From: Deltaproteobacteria bacterium
GTDB taxonomy: Bacteria; Desulfobacterota; Binatia; UTPRO1
Direction: 5' to 3'
NCBI GenBank assembly: GCA_016200545.1
Contig: JACQEO010000050.1
Span: 1-64,000 of the forward strand
DNA length: 64,000 nt
Each line of letters starts with the position of its first letter. Position 1 is the stretch's first letter. Shown piece by piece: positions 17,513-26,886 of the stretch. The notes under the pieces are model-generated. The model was not told where the DNA came from, made no database searches, and saw only the letters and a program-made list of their open reading frames with translations. The translations under genes were made by a program, and so were the position numbers.

Positions 17513-17706
17513 TGTTTCTACTCGAAAGCTACGCCCTCGTCAACACATTGAGACCAGGCTGAAAGAGCGCCGTCAGGTTCTCGGGGGCGCTGTGCGATCT
17601 GGCCCGAGCAGCCGCTGCTATAGTCGTGGTCCTCGTGTCCTTACGCGATGGTCCCGCCACTACTCGAAGCGATGCCCTTGCTCATTCCGTCTGAGACAAG
17701 CGCGAG

Positions 17707-17946
17707 GTGGTGTTCGAAATCGTCGGCGAGATTGCCGACGTCAGAACCATCGCGGTTGGCCGTCGACTCCGCGAGGCCCGTCGGCTTTTCAAAGCCTACG
17801 GTCCCGGACGTTGGCGCAAGCTCAAAGGCGTTGCCAACGTTCGGCTGCCAGATGGTACAATCGCCCGTGGTGAGATGCACTGGTACGAGGCACACGGCAT
17901 CGGACGAAGAGAGCTCAAGGTAAAGCGTATTCTCGAGCGCCCATGA
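17707..17946 (+). CDS. Conserved small protein, first of a coupled pair
   Basis: A 79-residue protein starting at GTG 17707 (a second GTG follows at once). The segments GRRLREARRLFKAYGPGRWRK, LKGVANVRLPDGT and HWYEAHGIGRRELKVKR look like a compact alpha/beta protein I associate with uncharacterised small proteins in many bacteria. Its stop overlaps the start of the next gene (ATGA), so the two are made together. No known function; a toxin-antitoxin-like pair is one possibility. Confidence 0.6.
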   Translation: MVFEIVGEIADVRTIAVGRRLREARRLFKAYGPGRWRKLKGVANVRLPDGTIARGEMHWYEAHGIGRRELKVKRILERP

Positions 17947-18179
17947 AATCCAAGACCCGCCCTGCCAAGTACGTCGTGTGCGTCAAGAATAGAGGCTTCG
18001 TCGCGTCGCTGGAGCTCCGTAAAGTCTACCGCGTCGTACCCGACGACGCGGCTGAAGCGCGACGGCTCCTGCGGGTGATCGACGAATCCGGCGAAGACTA
18101 TCTCTATCCGCGAGCTTACTTCGTCTCTGTAGACGTTCCGGTGGCGGCGGCGCGCGCGATCTCCGCGGCGACGCGATGA
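17943..18179 (+). CDS. Conserved small protein, second of a coupled pair
   Basis: A 78-residue protein: YVVCVKNRGFVASLELRKVYRVVPD then LLRVIDESGEDYLYPRAYFVSVDV. The strand-rich pattern with a closing LYP..YF.....V is common in short uncharacterised proteins and resembles an SH3-like or Tudor-like barrel. It begins within the stop of the preceding gene, and I infer a shared role. Family name not recognised. Confidence 0.62.
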   Translation: MKSKTRPAKYVVCVKNRGFVASLELRKVYRVVPDDAAEARRLLRVIDESGEDYLYPRAYFVSVDVPVAAARAISAATR

Positions 18180-18261
18180 TTCACGCCGCAGCGGCTCAGC
18201 GCGACATCGCCCGCTGACTCGATCATTGACGGTGCGGCCCGGAGCGTGCTTTCCCCAGACG

Positions 18262-19071
18262 ATGACTGCCCGTCTCGAATTGCCCGCCGACCATCCCCAT
18301 GTCGCGATCGTCACCATCGACCGCCCCGAGCAGGCGAACGCCCTCGATCCGCCGACGCTCCGGGAGCTGGCCGCCGCGTGGCGCCGCATCGCGGCCGACG
18401 CCGACATCCGCTGCGCCGTGCTGACCGGCGCCGGCGAGCGCGCGTTCTGCGCCGGGATGGACATGAAGACGACGATCCCCGCATCGCAGCGTTTGGCGCG
18501 TGGCGAGCACCTCGACGACGACACCTTCGCGGGGTTGCGGAGCGTCGCGACGGCACTGCTCGCCGGCTTCGACCTCGAAACGCCCCTCGTCTGCGCCGTG
18601 AACGGGCACGCGCGCGCCGGTGGCTTCGACCTGATGCTGGCGGCCGAGATCCGCTACGCCGTGCCGCACGCGACCTTCGCCCTCGAAGAGGTCGCGCTCG
18701 GGCTCTACCCGACCGGCAACGCGACCGTCCTCCTGCCCCGCCAGATCTCCTGGGTGCACGCGCACGAGCTCCTGCTCACAGGACGCCCGATCGATGCCGA
18801 GCGTGCGCTCGAGATCGGTCTCGTCAATCGGCTCGTCGACGCCACGGAGCTCATGACGACCGCGCTGGAAACCGCCGATGCGATCGCCGCCAACGCGCCG
18901 CTCGCCGTGCGTGAGACCCGCCGTGGCGTGCGCGAGATTCTCCACCTCGCGCTCGCGGACGCCTACCGTCGTCAAGAGGAGATCGGCGCACCGCTGCGAC
19001 GGACGGAGGACGCGCGCGAAGCGCAGCGCGCATTCATCCAGAAGCGGCGCCCGGCGTGGACGGGAAGGTGA
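18262..19071 (+). CDS. Enoyl-CoA hydratase/isomerase (crotonase) family protein
   Basis: A 269-residue protein from ATG 18262. The crotonase core is clear: VAIVTIDRPEQANALDPPTL, the oxyanion-hole segment AFCAGMDMK, NGHARAGGFDLMLAAEIRYA and ATFALEEVALGLYPTGN. The position that is Glu144 in rat enoyl-CoA hydratase (GG.EL) is Asp here, while an acidic pair sits at the second catalytic position (ALEEV). The exact reaction (hydration, isomerisation or hydrolysis) is therefore open. It acts on acyl-CoA in the cytoplasm and stands alone. Confidence 0.87.
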   Translation: MTARLELPADHPHVAIVTIDRPEQANALDPPTLRELAAAWRRIAADADIRCAVLTGAGERAFCAGMDMKTTIPASQRLARGEHLDDDTFAGLRSVATALLAGFDLETPLVCAVNGHARAGGFDLMLAAEIRYAVPHATFALEEVALGLYPTGNATVLLPRQISWVHAHELLLTGRPIDAERALEIGLVNRLVDATELMTTALETADAIAANAPLAVRETRRGVREILHLALADAYRRQEEIGAPLRRTEDAREAQRAFIQKRRPAWTGR

Positions 19072-19153
19072 CCCCGCCGGCGCGTGATGGAACGCGCCCA
19101 TTGACATTCTCCGCGCTCGAGGCGTATCGGCGAGCCGTACACGGAGGTGTCCC

Positions 19154-21079
19154 ATGCGTCATGGGCAGCAACGGGTGGCCCTCCTGTCCGTCCTCCTCGG
19201 CCTCGCCCTTCCCGTCTTGGCGATTCCACCGCGGGCCTTCGGCGCCGCCGCGAACGTCACCTGCCAGGTGGCGATCGGCAAGGCGGCCGACAAGTTCGTG
19301 AAACTCAAGCTGCAAGCCTGGCAGAAGTGCCGGAACGCGCCGCTCCTCGGCAAGTCCTGCGACACCGTCAAACGCGACGCGGCGATCGCGGCGGCGGCGG
19401 CGGCGATGGGTGGCCTGCTCGGAAAGAGCTGTGATCAACAAGGCGTTGTGCCACCCGACCTCGGCATCGCGGCCGTCTGCTCCGCTCCGTGCGACCACAT
19501 CACGAACACGACTTTCCTCGACGTCGCCAACTGTCAGGTCTGCCTGCACGAGGCCGAGGTCGATGCCCTGCTGCAAGACGAGTACGGCACGACCGCGAGC
19601 GCGCTTCCGAAAGCGCAGGCGGCGTGCCAGCAGGCGATCGCCAAGAGCGCCGCGGCGTTCACCCTCGCGAAGCTGAAGGCGCTGCAGAGCTGCCAGCACG
19701 CCTTCCAAGCGGGCAAGGGCAAGGCCGCGGCCGCCGCGGTCTGCCCGCGGACCACGACCGACGCGGCCATCGCGGCGGTCGCGAGCAAGGTGCGCGCGCG
19801 GATCGCCGCCAAATGCGACGACGCCGCCGTCGCCGCGCTCGACGTCTGCACCCCGAAGGCCGGTACCGTGGCTGCGGCCGCCGAATGCATCCTCGCGGGA
19901 CACGAGCAAAGAACCGACGACATGGTGCGTGCCGAATACCCGAGCTTTCCGTTGGGCGCCCCGGTACCGATCATCCTGCATCCGCTCGCGGGCGCGTTCG
20001 TCGTCGGCCAATCGCTGATCGTCGTCGGCGAGGCGCTCAGCCGTACGGACATCGCCGACGTGACGGTCGACGCGAACAACACGCTCGTCGGCACCCTCGC
20101 CGACGACAATCCGGACTTCGGCGGCAACACGTTCGAGTTTCTGTGGGACTCCGCCCAGAGCGGCGGAGGGAACGTGACGATCGACGTGACGATGACCGAC
20201 CTGCGTGGACGCGTCGGTCACGCGTCGGTGGTCGTCATGGCGGCGATCGCTGGAGTGGCCTCCACGCCCACCACACCCCCGACCGGGCCTACGGTCACCC
20301 CGACGGCGCCGCAAACGGGACCGGGACCGACGACGACGACCGCGGCGGCACCGACCGGCACACCGAGCCCCACGGGTACACCGAGCCCGACGCCGACCGC
20401 CTGTGAGTGCTCCGGCATCGTGATTCAAGAGGCGGGCACGTCGGCGATCGCAATCCCACCGCCATACAGCCCGCCTCCACCGGGCGCGAAAGCGGTCCCG
20501 CGCGGGCATCATCAGTTCACGCCAGTCGCCGGCCAGGAGTCGGTGGCGTGGGTGTTCGAGGCCGAGGCGACGATCGTCGGCCCGCCGCAACTCTGCGTCG
20601 AGGGCCAGCGCGTCAACGGCACGATGACCGTCGGCTATCCGCCGGCGGCGCCCGTGGTCTCCAACAAGACGACCGGCGGCACCACGTTCCCCTTCAAGCC
20701 ACCGCCCGCCGTTGCCCCCGTCGGCAACGACGACTACACCAAGCCGGGTACCTTCAAGACGCACGCAGCCGGCCTCATTCGCTGGATCGACGCACCCGGG
20801 CTCTACGGACTCCCGACCGTACGCGCCGGCAACAAACTGCGCAGCATCGACGTGCGCGGTCACTTCGAAGCCGTCGTCAACAGCAACAGTGCGACGGGCA
20901 GCTCCTGCAAGTGCGTGTGGAACATCGAGTACACCAAGGCGTACCCCGCCGGCGGCGGCGCCGGCACGTTCACGCCGGTCGCGAACGCGGGCACGGGCGT
21001 TCCGGGCGGCGTCCCAGCCGGCATGGTGTGCCGCACCCGAGCGATGCCCTGGCCGATCGGGACCGGGACGTTCCCGTAG
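19154..21079 (+). CDS. Secreted Cys-rich two-module protein with Thr/Pro linker
   Basis: A 641-residue protein (GGAGGTG upstream) with a signal peptide ending near AFGA at residue 31. Two Cys-rich helical modules follow. The first begins CQVAIGKAADKFVKLKLQAW, the second CQQAIAKSAAAFTLAKLKAL; the first module ends in a CxxC (CQVC). A beta-rich stretch (about 255-355) precedes a long Thr/Pro/Gly linker (about 362-405) and a C-terminal domain of about 235 residues with GTMTVGYPP and Cys pairs. Related proteins lie at 41701 and 51978. Likely outside the cell or periplasmic; function unknown. Confidence 0.72.
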   Translation: MRHGQQRVALLSVLLGLALPVLAIPPRAFGAAANVTCQVAIGKAADKFVKLKLQAWQKCRNAPLLGKSCDTVKRDAAIAAAAAAMGGLLGKSCDQQGVVPPDLGIAAVCSAPCDHITNTTFLDVANCQVCLHEAEVDALLQDEYGTTASALPKAQAACQQAIAKSAAAFTLAKLKALQSCQHAFQAGKGKAAAAAVCPRTTTDAAIAAVASKVRARIAAKCDDAAVAALDVCTPKAGTVAAAAECILAGHEQRTDDMVRAEYPSFPLGAPVPIILHPLAGAFVVGQSLIVVGEALSRTDIADVTVDANNTLVGTLADDNPDFGGNTFEFLWDSAQSGGGNVTIDVTMTDLRGRVGHASVVVMAAIAGVASTPTTPPTGPTVTPTAPQTGPGPTTTTAAAPTGTPSPTGTPSPTPTACECSGIVIQEAGTSAIAIPPPYSPPPPGAKAVPRGHHQFTPVAGQESVAWVFEAEATIVGPPQLCVEGQRVNGTMTVGYPPAAPVVSNKTTGGTTFPFKPPPAVAPVGNDDYTKPGTFKTHAAGLIRWIDAPGLYGLPTVRAGNKLRSIDVRGHFEAVVNSNSATGSSCKCVWNIEYTKAYPAGGGAGTFTPVANAGTGVPGGVPAGMVCRTRAMPWPIGTGTFP

Positions 21080-21142
21080 CGCGCGATTTCCCGCTCCGTG
21101 CTTGCGCGGACCGCTCACGCTGGGGCACCATCGGCGATCAAG

Positions 21143-21343
21143 ATGGCAACGGAACGCGAATACGAGCGCGTGCGCGATCTCGTCGACAAGGCCGACCCAT
21201 TGCTGCTCGAAGCCCTCGCGGACGTCGACTTCACTCTCCTCGAGTGGGGGCTTTCTCTCTCGCCGTGGGAGCGCTTGCGGGCGAGCTCTGAGGCGTTGCG
21301 CTTCTGGTCGAGCTTCCGACGTGGCGCATCCGAGGCAAGCTGA
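21143..21343 (+). CDS. Small protein paired with a nucleotidyltransferase
   Basis: A 66-residue acidic-helical protein: REYERVRDLVDKADPLLLEALADVDF, then a C-terminal Arg/Ser-rich end. It overlaps the following nucleotidyltransferase gene by 23 bases. Its sequence differs from the small protein at 7235, but the gene order and overlap are the same. Plausibly the partner of the NTase; function unknown. Confidence 0.55.
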   Translation: MATEREYERVRDLVDKADPLLLEALADVDFTLLEWGLSLSPWERLRASSEALRFWSSFRRGASEAS

Positions 21344-21815
21344 TCTCGCCGGCCTGATCGACGCCCTGCAGGCTGAAGGGGTCGAGTTCATCGTGGTCGG
21401 CGGCGCGAGCGCCGTCTTGCATGGCGCGCTGGCGATGACGCAGGATCTCGACGTTGTACACCGCCTCACGCCCGAGAACGTCGCGCGACTCGCCACGGTG
21501 CTCGAGGGACTCGACGCCTTCGTCCGCGAGCCCGCCCAGCGCCGGCTTCGTCCCCAGGCGGCGCACCTCAGCAGTGGAGGACAGCTCAATCTGCTCACGT
21601 CGCTCGGTCCCTTGGATCTTCTCGGGCGGCTGCATGACGGCCGCGGATACGACGAGCTGCTGGCGCATTCCGAGGTGTTGACCGACGGGATCCATCAGGT
21701 TCGCGTGGTCGATCTTCCGACGTTGATCGAGATCAAGACCACGGCGGGGCGCGCCAAGGACCGTATCGTCGTACCGATGCTGCTTGCGTTGCTCAGAGAA
21801 CGGGAACGCCACTGA
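21321..21815 (+). CDS. Nucleotidyltransferase-fold protein (AbiEii/DUF6036-like)
   Basis: A 164-residue protein from GTG 21321. NTase signature: [19 protein letters not shown] then [10 protein letters not shown], giving the GG turn and the acidic pair of the catalytic core. The second half has [19 protein letters not shown] and the C-terminal segment [21 protein letters not shown], which is the common ..L..LI..K...GR.KD ending of antitoxin-like NTases. A stronger family match than the copy at 7443. Confidence 0.82.
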   Translation: MAHPRQADLAGLIDALQAEGVEFIVVGGASAVLHGALAMTQDLDVVHRLTPENVARLATVLEGLDAFVREPAQRRLRPQAAHLSSGGQLNLLTSLGPLDLLGRLHDGRGYDELLAHSEVLTDGIHQVRVVDLPTLIEIKTTAGRAKDRIVVPMLLALLRERERH

Positions 21816-21879
21816 TCGTCGCGGGGAGTGTCGATCTCGAGCCGGCTCGTTCGTCGATATAGCGAGGGAGGAACGCGGG

Positions 21880-22995
21880 ATGAGCCGGGTACGAGTACTC
21901 GTTGGCACACGCAAAGGCGCGTTCGTCCTCGAAGCGGACGGAAAACGTGACCGGTGGGACGTCAGTGGTCCCCACTTCGGGGGCTGGGAGATGTACCACC
22001 TCAAGGGATCCCCCGCCGACCCGAGTCGGCTCTACGCGTCGCAGGCCACCAGCTGGTTCGGGCAGCTGATCCAGCGCTCCGACGACGGCGGCAAAACCTG
22101 GGAGCCGGTCGGGAACCAGTTCGTCTACGACGGCGCCACCGGCACGCACCTCTGGTACGACGGCACGCCGCATCCGTGGGAGTTCGCGCGCGTCTGGCAT
22201 CTCGAGCCGTCGCCGACCGATCCCGATACCGTCTACGCCGGCGTCGAAGACGCCGCGTTGTTTCGCTCGACCGATGGCGGAAAGACGTGGCGCGAGCTCC
22301 CCGGCCTGCGCACCCACGAATCCGCACCCTGCTGGCAGCCGGGTGCCGGCGGGATGTGCCTGCACACGATCCTTCTCGATCCGAGCGATCCCGAACGCAT
22401 CTTCATCGCCATCTCGTCGGCGGGCACGTTTCGGAGCGACGACGCCGGCACCACGTGGCGGCCGATCAACCGCGGCCTCGTGTCCGAGCAGATCCCCAAC
22501 CCGACCGCCGAGGTCGGTCACTGCGTGCACCGCATCGCGATGCACCGCTCGCGTCCGGGTGTGCTGTTCATGCAGAAGCACTGGGACGTCATGCGCAGCG
22601 ACGACGCCGGCGAGTCGTGGCACGAGATCAGCGGCAACCTGCCGAGCGATTTCGGGTTCCCGATCGACGTGCACGCGCACGAGCCGGAGACCATCTACGT
22701 CGTCCCGATCAAGAGCGACTCGGAGCACTACCCGCCCGAGGGCAAGCTGCGCGTCTACCGCAGCCGCACCGGCGGCCACGAGTGGGAGGCACTCACGAAG
22801 GGGCTGCCGCAGCGCGACTGCTACGTGAACGTGCTCCGCGACGCGATGGCCGTCGACGCGCTCGATGCGTGCGGCGTGTATTTCGGCACCACCGGCGGGC
22901 AGGTGTACGCGTCGGCCGATGCCGGCGACAGCTGGACGCCGATCGTCCGCGATCTTCCGGCCGTGCTGTCCGTCGAGGTCCAGACCCTGCCGTGA
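21880..22995 (+). CDS. Sialidase-like/BNR beta-propeller protein
   Basis: A 371-residue protein from ATG 21880 (GAGGGAGG upstream). It contains at least four BNR/Asp-box motifs: [36 protein letters not shown] and [12 protein letters not shown], plus [10 protein letters not shown] near the end. Such repeats build a multi-bladed propeller. There is no signal peptide, so it is probably cytoplasmic, unlike true sialidases, whose catalytic Arg triad I do not see. It is coupled (GTGA overlap) to a MoaD/ThiS-like protein. Confidence 0.85.
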   Translation: MSRVRVLVGTRKGAFVLEADGKRDRWDVSGPHFGGWEMYHLKGSPADPSRLYASQATSWFGQLIQRSDDGGKTWEPVGNQFVYDGATGTHLWYDGTPHPWEFARVWHLEPSPTDPDTVYAGVEDAALFRSTDGGKTWRELPGLRTHESAPCWQPGAGGMCLHTILLDPSDPERIFIAISSAGTFRSDDAGTTWRPINRGLVSEQIPNPTAEVGHCVHRIAMHRSRPGVLFMQKHWDVMRSDDAGESWHEISGNLPSDFGFPIDVHAHEPETIYVVPIKSDSEHYPPEGKLRVYRSRTGGHEWEALTKGLPQRDCYVNVLRDAMAVDALDACGVYFGTTGGQVYASADAGDSWTPIVRDLPAVLSVEVQTLP

Positions 22996-23261
22996 TCCGC
23001 GTCGTACTCCCGCCACATCTGCGGACGCTGGCGCGTGTCGAGCGTGAGGTGACGCTCGAGGTTGAGGGTCCCGTCACGCAGCGCTCGGTTCTCGACGCGC
23101 TCGAGGCGCGTTATCCGATGCTGCGCGGGACGATCCGCGACCACGTCACGCAACGGCGCCGCCCGTTCGTGCGGTTCTTCGCGTGCGAGGAGGATCTGTC
23201 GCACGAGTCGCCGGACGCGCCGCTGCCGGACGCCGTCGCGACGGGGGCGGAGTCTTTCTGA
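22992..23261 (+). CDS. MoaD/ThiS-like ubiquitin-fold protein lacking a GG terminus
   Basis: An 89-residue protein starting at GTG 22992 inside the stop of the propeller gene. The beta-grasp pattern is [43 protein letters not shown], then [15 protein letters not shown]. Sulfur carriers of this fold end in Gly-Gly, but this one ends GAESF, so it probably cannot form a thiocarboxylate. The fixed coupling with the propeller suggests the two proteins bind each other. Confidence 0.75.
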   Translation: MIRVVLPPHLRTLARVEREVTLEVEGPVTQRSVLDALEARYPMLRGTIRDHVTQRRRPFVRFFACEEDLSHESPDAPLPDAVATGAESF

Positions 23262-23295
23262 TCATCGGGGCGATGGCCGGCGGTTAGATTCCTGG

Positions 23296-23556
23296 TCAAC
23301 CGAGGCGATCACCTTCGGCGATGAGCTCGTGAAGCTCCTCATGGTAATCGGGAAACGTCGCCCACGCACGCTCGACCATGCCGTGGATGCCCTTGTGCCC
23401 CTCTCTGAGCGGTGCGTAGGGGCGGTAGTCGGCGTCGTAATCGGTCGCGAAGAAGTCGGGAATGCGCTCCAGTCGCCTGGAGTTCCAGATCTCCTCGGTG
23501 ATGTGACGGACGATGGCTTTATTCGTCTCGCTCATTGGTAGATGGACTTTCGCCAT
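23296..23556 (-). pseudogene. C-terminally truncated SnoaL-like (ester cyclase) protein
   Basis: An 86-residue start of a SnoaL-like protein: NKAIVRHITEEIWNSRRLERIPDFFATDY, then GHKGIHGMVERAWATFPDYHEELHELIAEGDRLG followed by a stop. Full-length relatives continue about 50 residues with the second half of the barrel, which is missing here, since the MoaD-like gene follows only 34 bases away. It probably does not fold; I call it a fragment. Confidence 0.72.
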
Positions 23557-23604
23557 GCCGCCCAGCGACGAGTGGGCGATGAGCGGCCGGTGGATCGGAC
23601 GTTA

Positions 23605-24117
23605 TCAATAAGTGGGCCACTCGCAGAAGTCAGCGTTGATCTCAGGCGGGGATACGGGCGGTTCGCCGGGTGGAGGAAACGGATCGCCGAAGGTGAAGGC
23701 TTCGACTGTCGGGCCCCGAGCCTTCAGGATCGCGAGACGAGCCTTCGCCTCCTCGATCGACGGGATGTAGCCCGCGGGAACCCACCAGAGGACGAGAATG
23801 GGTCCCGCGAGAGGTTCGAACCACTGTCTGCGGCTTCGCAGCGGTGCGGCGTGGCCGCTTCGGTAGACGTAGCGGTGTAGGGCCTCGAAGGACTCCCAGA
23901 CCGACATGTTGAAAAGGACCCGCTCGTCCTCGTACGCCCGGATGGCGGTAGCGTTACCTTCATCCGTTTGGAGTCGCCAGATGAAGCCGGGGCTGCCGTC
24001 GGCGATCGCGTTGATCTGGTCGAGCTGAGAGCGGAAGCCCTCCATGATCGCAGAATCGAGAGGGGCACGCATTCGGGCGACGTTCGCCTGGGCCAGATGG
24101 AAGCGCTTCGGGTTCAT
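23605..24117 (-). CDS. DUF3291 family protein
   Basis: A 170-residue protein from ATG 24117: FHLAQANVARMRAPLDSAIMEGF near the start, DGSPGFIWRLQTDEGNATAIRAYED, then LFNMSVWESFEALHRYVYRSGH and a C-terminus rich in Pro. This is the DUF3291 pattern, a dimeric alpha/beta-barrel fold related to antibiotic biosynthesis monooxygenases. Reaction unknown. It is divergent from the DUF1993 gene, with a 138-base gap in which I see no clear operator. Confidence 0.82.
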   Translation of the reverse strand: MNPKRFHLAQANVARMRAPLDSAIMEGFRSQLDQINAIADGSPGFIWRLQTDEGNATAIRAYEDERVLFNMSVWESFEALHRYVYRSGHAAPLRSRRQWFEPLAGPILVLWWVPAGYIPSIEEAKARLAILKARGPTVEAFTFGDPFPPPGEPPVSPPEINADFCEWPTY

Positions 24118-24255
24118 GACCGGCCTCCGCTCAGCACGCGTGATCCTGGACACCTACTACGACGTCCTTCATGCCACAAGCGAGGCCGCCCACCCATGCG
24201 GTCGCTTCAACGTACGCGGTGCGCTACCGTCCGTCCTCACGAAAGGAGAAACACC

Positions 24256-24765
24256 ATGACTCACGACGATGCCCTTCGGTTGTTCGTCAAGACGCTGCGG
24301 AACCTCGAGCAATGGATGGACAAGGCTGCCGCGCACGCGCAGGCCAAGTCCTTCGAGGTGGACGTGCTCGCCCACGCTCGCCTCGCGCCGGATGCGTTCG
24401 ACTTCGCCCGCCAGGTGCAGGCGGGCTGCGACCAGGCGAAGTACGCGGCCGCCTATCTCAGCGGCAAGCAGGCGCCGTCCCACCCGGACACCGAGCAGAC
24501 GTTCGCCGAGCTGCGACAGCGCGTTCAGAAATGCGTCGCCTTCCTCGAGACCGTCCCGGCGAGGGACTTGGTGGGATCTGAGGAGCGGAAGGTGGCGCCG
24601 CCGTGGCTCGGCGGGAAGTGGCTCCGCGGCGACGACTACCTGATGCACGTCGCGATACCGAACTTCTTCTTCCATGCGACGATGGCGTACGCGATCCTCC
24701 GCCACAACGGCGTCGAGCTCGGCAAGATGGACTACATCGGCTCGCTCCCGACGCAGGAAGGCTGA
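24256..24765 (+). CDS. DUF1993 family protein
   Basis: A 169-residue protein (AAAGGAGAAAC then ATG 24256). Matches DUF1993: LRNLEQWMDKAAAHAQAKSF near the start, VLAHARLAPDAFDFARQVQ, CDQAKYAAAYLSG and the C-terminal LMHVAIPNFFFHATMAYAILRHNGVELGK, written here across its segments. It is predicted to be a DinB-like four-helix bundle with possible metal-binding His. First gene of a DUF1993-DoxX-GST operon. Confidence 0.88.
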   Translation: MTHDDALRLFVKTLRNLEQWMDKAAAHAQAKSFEVDVLAHARLAPDAFDFARQVQAGCDQAKYAAAYLSGKQAPSHPDTEQTFAELRQRVQKCVAFLETVPARDLVGSEERKVAPPWLGGKWLRGDDYLMHVAIPNFFFHATMAYAILRHNGVELGKMDYIGSLPTQEG

Positions 24766-24773
24766 GGCGAGCC

Positions 24774-25166
24774 ATGAACCGTGCACTGTGGGTCGTTCAG
24801 GGGCTGCTCGCGGCGTTGTTTCTCTTCGCGGGTGGAATGAAGCTGGTCGTGCCGCTCGAGGCGCTGAAGGGGCCGGTGCCGCTGCCCGGCCCTTTCATGC
24901 GGTTCATCGGTGTGGCCGAGGTGCTCGGCGCAATCGGCCTGATTCTCCCTGAGCTGCTGCAGATTCGGCCGGGCCTGACACCGCTCGCCGCCGCCGGACT
25001 GGTGATCATCATGATCGGCGCGACGGTGATCACCGTGGAGGGCGGCGACGTCGCGATGGCGCTGGTTCCGCTGGTGGTGGGACTGCTCGCGGCGTTCGTC
25101 GCTTACGGCCGCTCGCGGCTGGCGCCGAAGTCGTCTCGCGCCTCGGTATTCCAGTCGGCCGGCTGA
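24774..25166 (+). CDS. DoxX-family membrane protein
   Basis: A 130-residue protein with four hydrophobic segments: VVQGLLAALFLFAGGMKLV, FIGVAEVLGAIGLIL, LAAAGLVIIMIGATVI and LVPLVVGLLAAFVAYG. The pattern FAGGMKL then G.AEVLGAIGL is typical of DoxX/DoxD-like proteins, which are inner-membrane proteins linked to redox and thiol stress. It begins 8 bases after the DUF1993 stop, in the same operon. Confidence 0.85.
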   Translation: MNRALWVVQGLLAALFLFAGGMKLVVPLEALKGPVPLPGPFMRFIGVAEVLGAIGLILPELLQIRPGLTPLAAAGLVIIMIGATVITVEGGDVAMALVPLVVGLLAAFVAYGRSRLAPKSSRASVFQSAG

Positions 25167-25179
25167 GGAGGTCTCCTGC

Positions 25180-25827
25180 ATGTCTCTCCAGCTCTATTTC
25201 CACCCGCTGTCGTCCTTCTGCCAAAAGGTGCTCACGGCTCTCTACGAGAACGACACGCCCTTCGAGCCGCACCTCGTCGCTTTCTCGAACGAGCCCTCGC
25301 GTGCGGAGTTCCTGAAGATTTGGCCGATCGGGAAGATCCCCGTGCTGCGTGACGCCGCGAACGACCGGACGATCCCCGAGTCGAGCATCATCATCGAGTA
25401 CCTGGCGCAGCACTACCCTGGCGCGACGCGGCTCGTGCCTGCAAACGCAGACCTCGCGCGGCAGACGCGCATGCGCGATCGCTTCTACGACCTGTACCTA
25501 GCCCAGCCAATGCAGAAGGTCGTCACCGACAGGCTACGCCCGGCGGGACAACACGACCCGTACGGCGTGGAGGAAGCGAAGACGCTCCTGCGTACCGCCT
25601 ACGGCATGATCGACGGGGAGATGGCAACGAAGACCTGGGCCATGGGCGATGCCTTCACCATGGCGGACTGCGCCGCCGCGCCGGCGATGTTCTACGCGAA
25701 CCTCGTGATGCCCTTCGGCGACACTCACGCGAACGCGGCGGCGTACTTCCGCCGTCTGACGGAACGCCCCTCGTTCGCTCGCGCCGTCAAAGAAGCGCAG
25801 CCGTACTTCGCGCTCTTCCCGAAGTAG
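25180..25827 (+). CDS. Glutathione S-transferase
   Basis: A 215-residue protein (GAGGAGGTCTCC before the ATG). The thioredoxin-like N-domain has LYFHPLSSFCQKVLTALYEN with SxFCxK at the active-site helix, WPIGKIPVLRD and PESSIIIEYLAQHYPG. The helical C-domain has WAMGDAFTMADCAAAPAMFYA. Intact, unlike the GST at 9415. Third gene of the DUF1993-DoxX operon; likely a detoxification enzyme. Confidence 0.9.
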   Translation: MSLQLYFHPLSSFCQKVLTALYENDTPFEPHLVAFSNEPSRAEFLKIWPIGKIPVLRDAANDRTIPESSIIIEYLAQHYPGATRLVPANADLARQTRMRDRFYDLYLAQPMQKVVTDRLRPAGQHDPYGVEEAKTLLRTAYGMIDGEMATKTWAMGDAFTMADCAAAPAMFYANLVMPFGDTHANAAAYFRRLTERPSFARAVKEAQPYFALFPK

Positions 25828-25863
25828 AACGAATCTCGAGCCGCGCCCGAACGTTAGGTCGTC

Positions 25864-26753
25864 GTGTCGATTTCACGGGCTCTCGTTCGTCGTCAGCCGC
25901 TGATTCTCCAGACCATCCTCGGCTTCGACGCCGCGACCATCGGCTCCGCGTTCCTCGTCTCACCCGCGACGATGGCCCTGCGTCTGGTGCGCGCCAAGAA
26001 CAAGATCCGCGAGGCAGGGATTCCCTTCCAGGTGCCCGAACGCGGCGAGCTCGCGGGGCGTCTGGACGCCGTGCTCGAGGCGATCTACGCGCCTTCGCCG
26101 AGGGCTGGTCGGATCCCGCCGGCACCGAGGTCCGCCGCCGCAACCTCGCCGAGGAGGGGATCTGGCTGGGGCGGCTCGTCGCCTCGCTGCTGCCCGACGA
26201 GCCCGAGGCGCTCGGCCTCCTCTCCTTGATGCTCTATGCGCAAGCGCGGCGCGACGCGCGGCGCGATGCACAGGGCGAGTACGTGCCGCTCGCGGATCAG
26301 GATCCGGCGTTGTGGGACGCGGAGCTGATCGAGAAAGCCGAAGACCTGCTCACGCGTGCCAGCGCCATGCCCAGGACCGGCCGCTATCAGCTCGAAGCGG
26401 CGGTGCAGTCGGCCCATGTCGTTCGCAGGCGGAGCGGCCGCTCCGACTGGGCCGCGATCGAGCGCATCTACGACGTCCTCCTGACGATGACCGGCTCGCC
26501 CGTGGTGGCGATCAATCGGGCCGTCGCGATCGCCGAGACGCGCGGCCCCGCCGCCGGCTTCGAAGCGCTCGACGCGCTCTCGAACGACCCGCGACTCGCC
26601 GATTATCAGCCCTATTGGGCCGCGCGCGCCGGACTGCTGGCGCGGACAGGCGAAGGCGACGCGGCCGATCAGGCCTATGAGCGCGCCATCGGCCTCGAGG
26701 CCGACCCCGCCGTCCGCCGCTTCCTGCAGCGCCGCCGCGCGGCGCTGCGCTGA
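25864..26753 (+). pseudogene. Truncated, frameshifted ECF sigma factor (DUF6596 type)
   Basis: The remaining sequence starts within sigma region 4 (LGFDAATIGSAFLVSPATMALRLVRAKNKIREAGIPF). Region 2 and its core-binding helix are missing, because only 36 bases separate it from the GST. A break near 26088-26092 (one G lost, GCGGCC to GCGCC) shifts the frame. The second frame then gives AEGWSDPAGTEVRRRNLAEEG and the DUF6596/TPR-like tail (LMLYAQARRDARRDAQGEY, WDAELIEKAEDLL). With no promoter-binding region 2 it cannot act as a sigma factor. Confidence 0.82.
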
Positions 26754-26886
26754 CCTCGAGCGCTCGCTGGCGCGCCGTTGAACAGGTGCTGTTCAGAGCT
26801 TGAGCACCGGGGCGCTGTCGCGGTCGCGCCTGCGTGACGGCGCGATGTCCGATGATCTGGTCCGCGCTTTGCAATAACCCGACAGC

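Noticed and set aside
20260..20405. Repeated ACCGAGCCC/CACGGGTACA-like sequence that could look like a DNA repeat array
   Set aside because: It encodes the Thr/Pro/Gly linker of a secreted protein in frame; not CRISPR, since no regular spacers exist.
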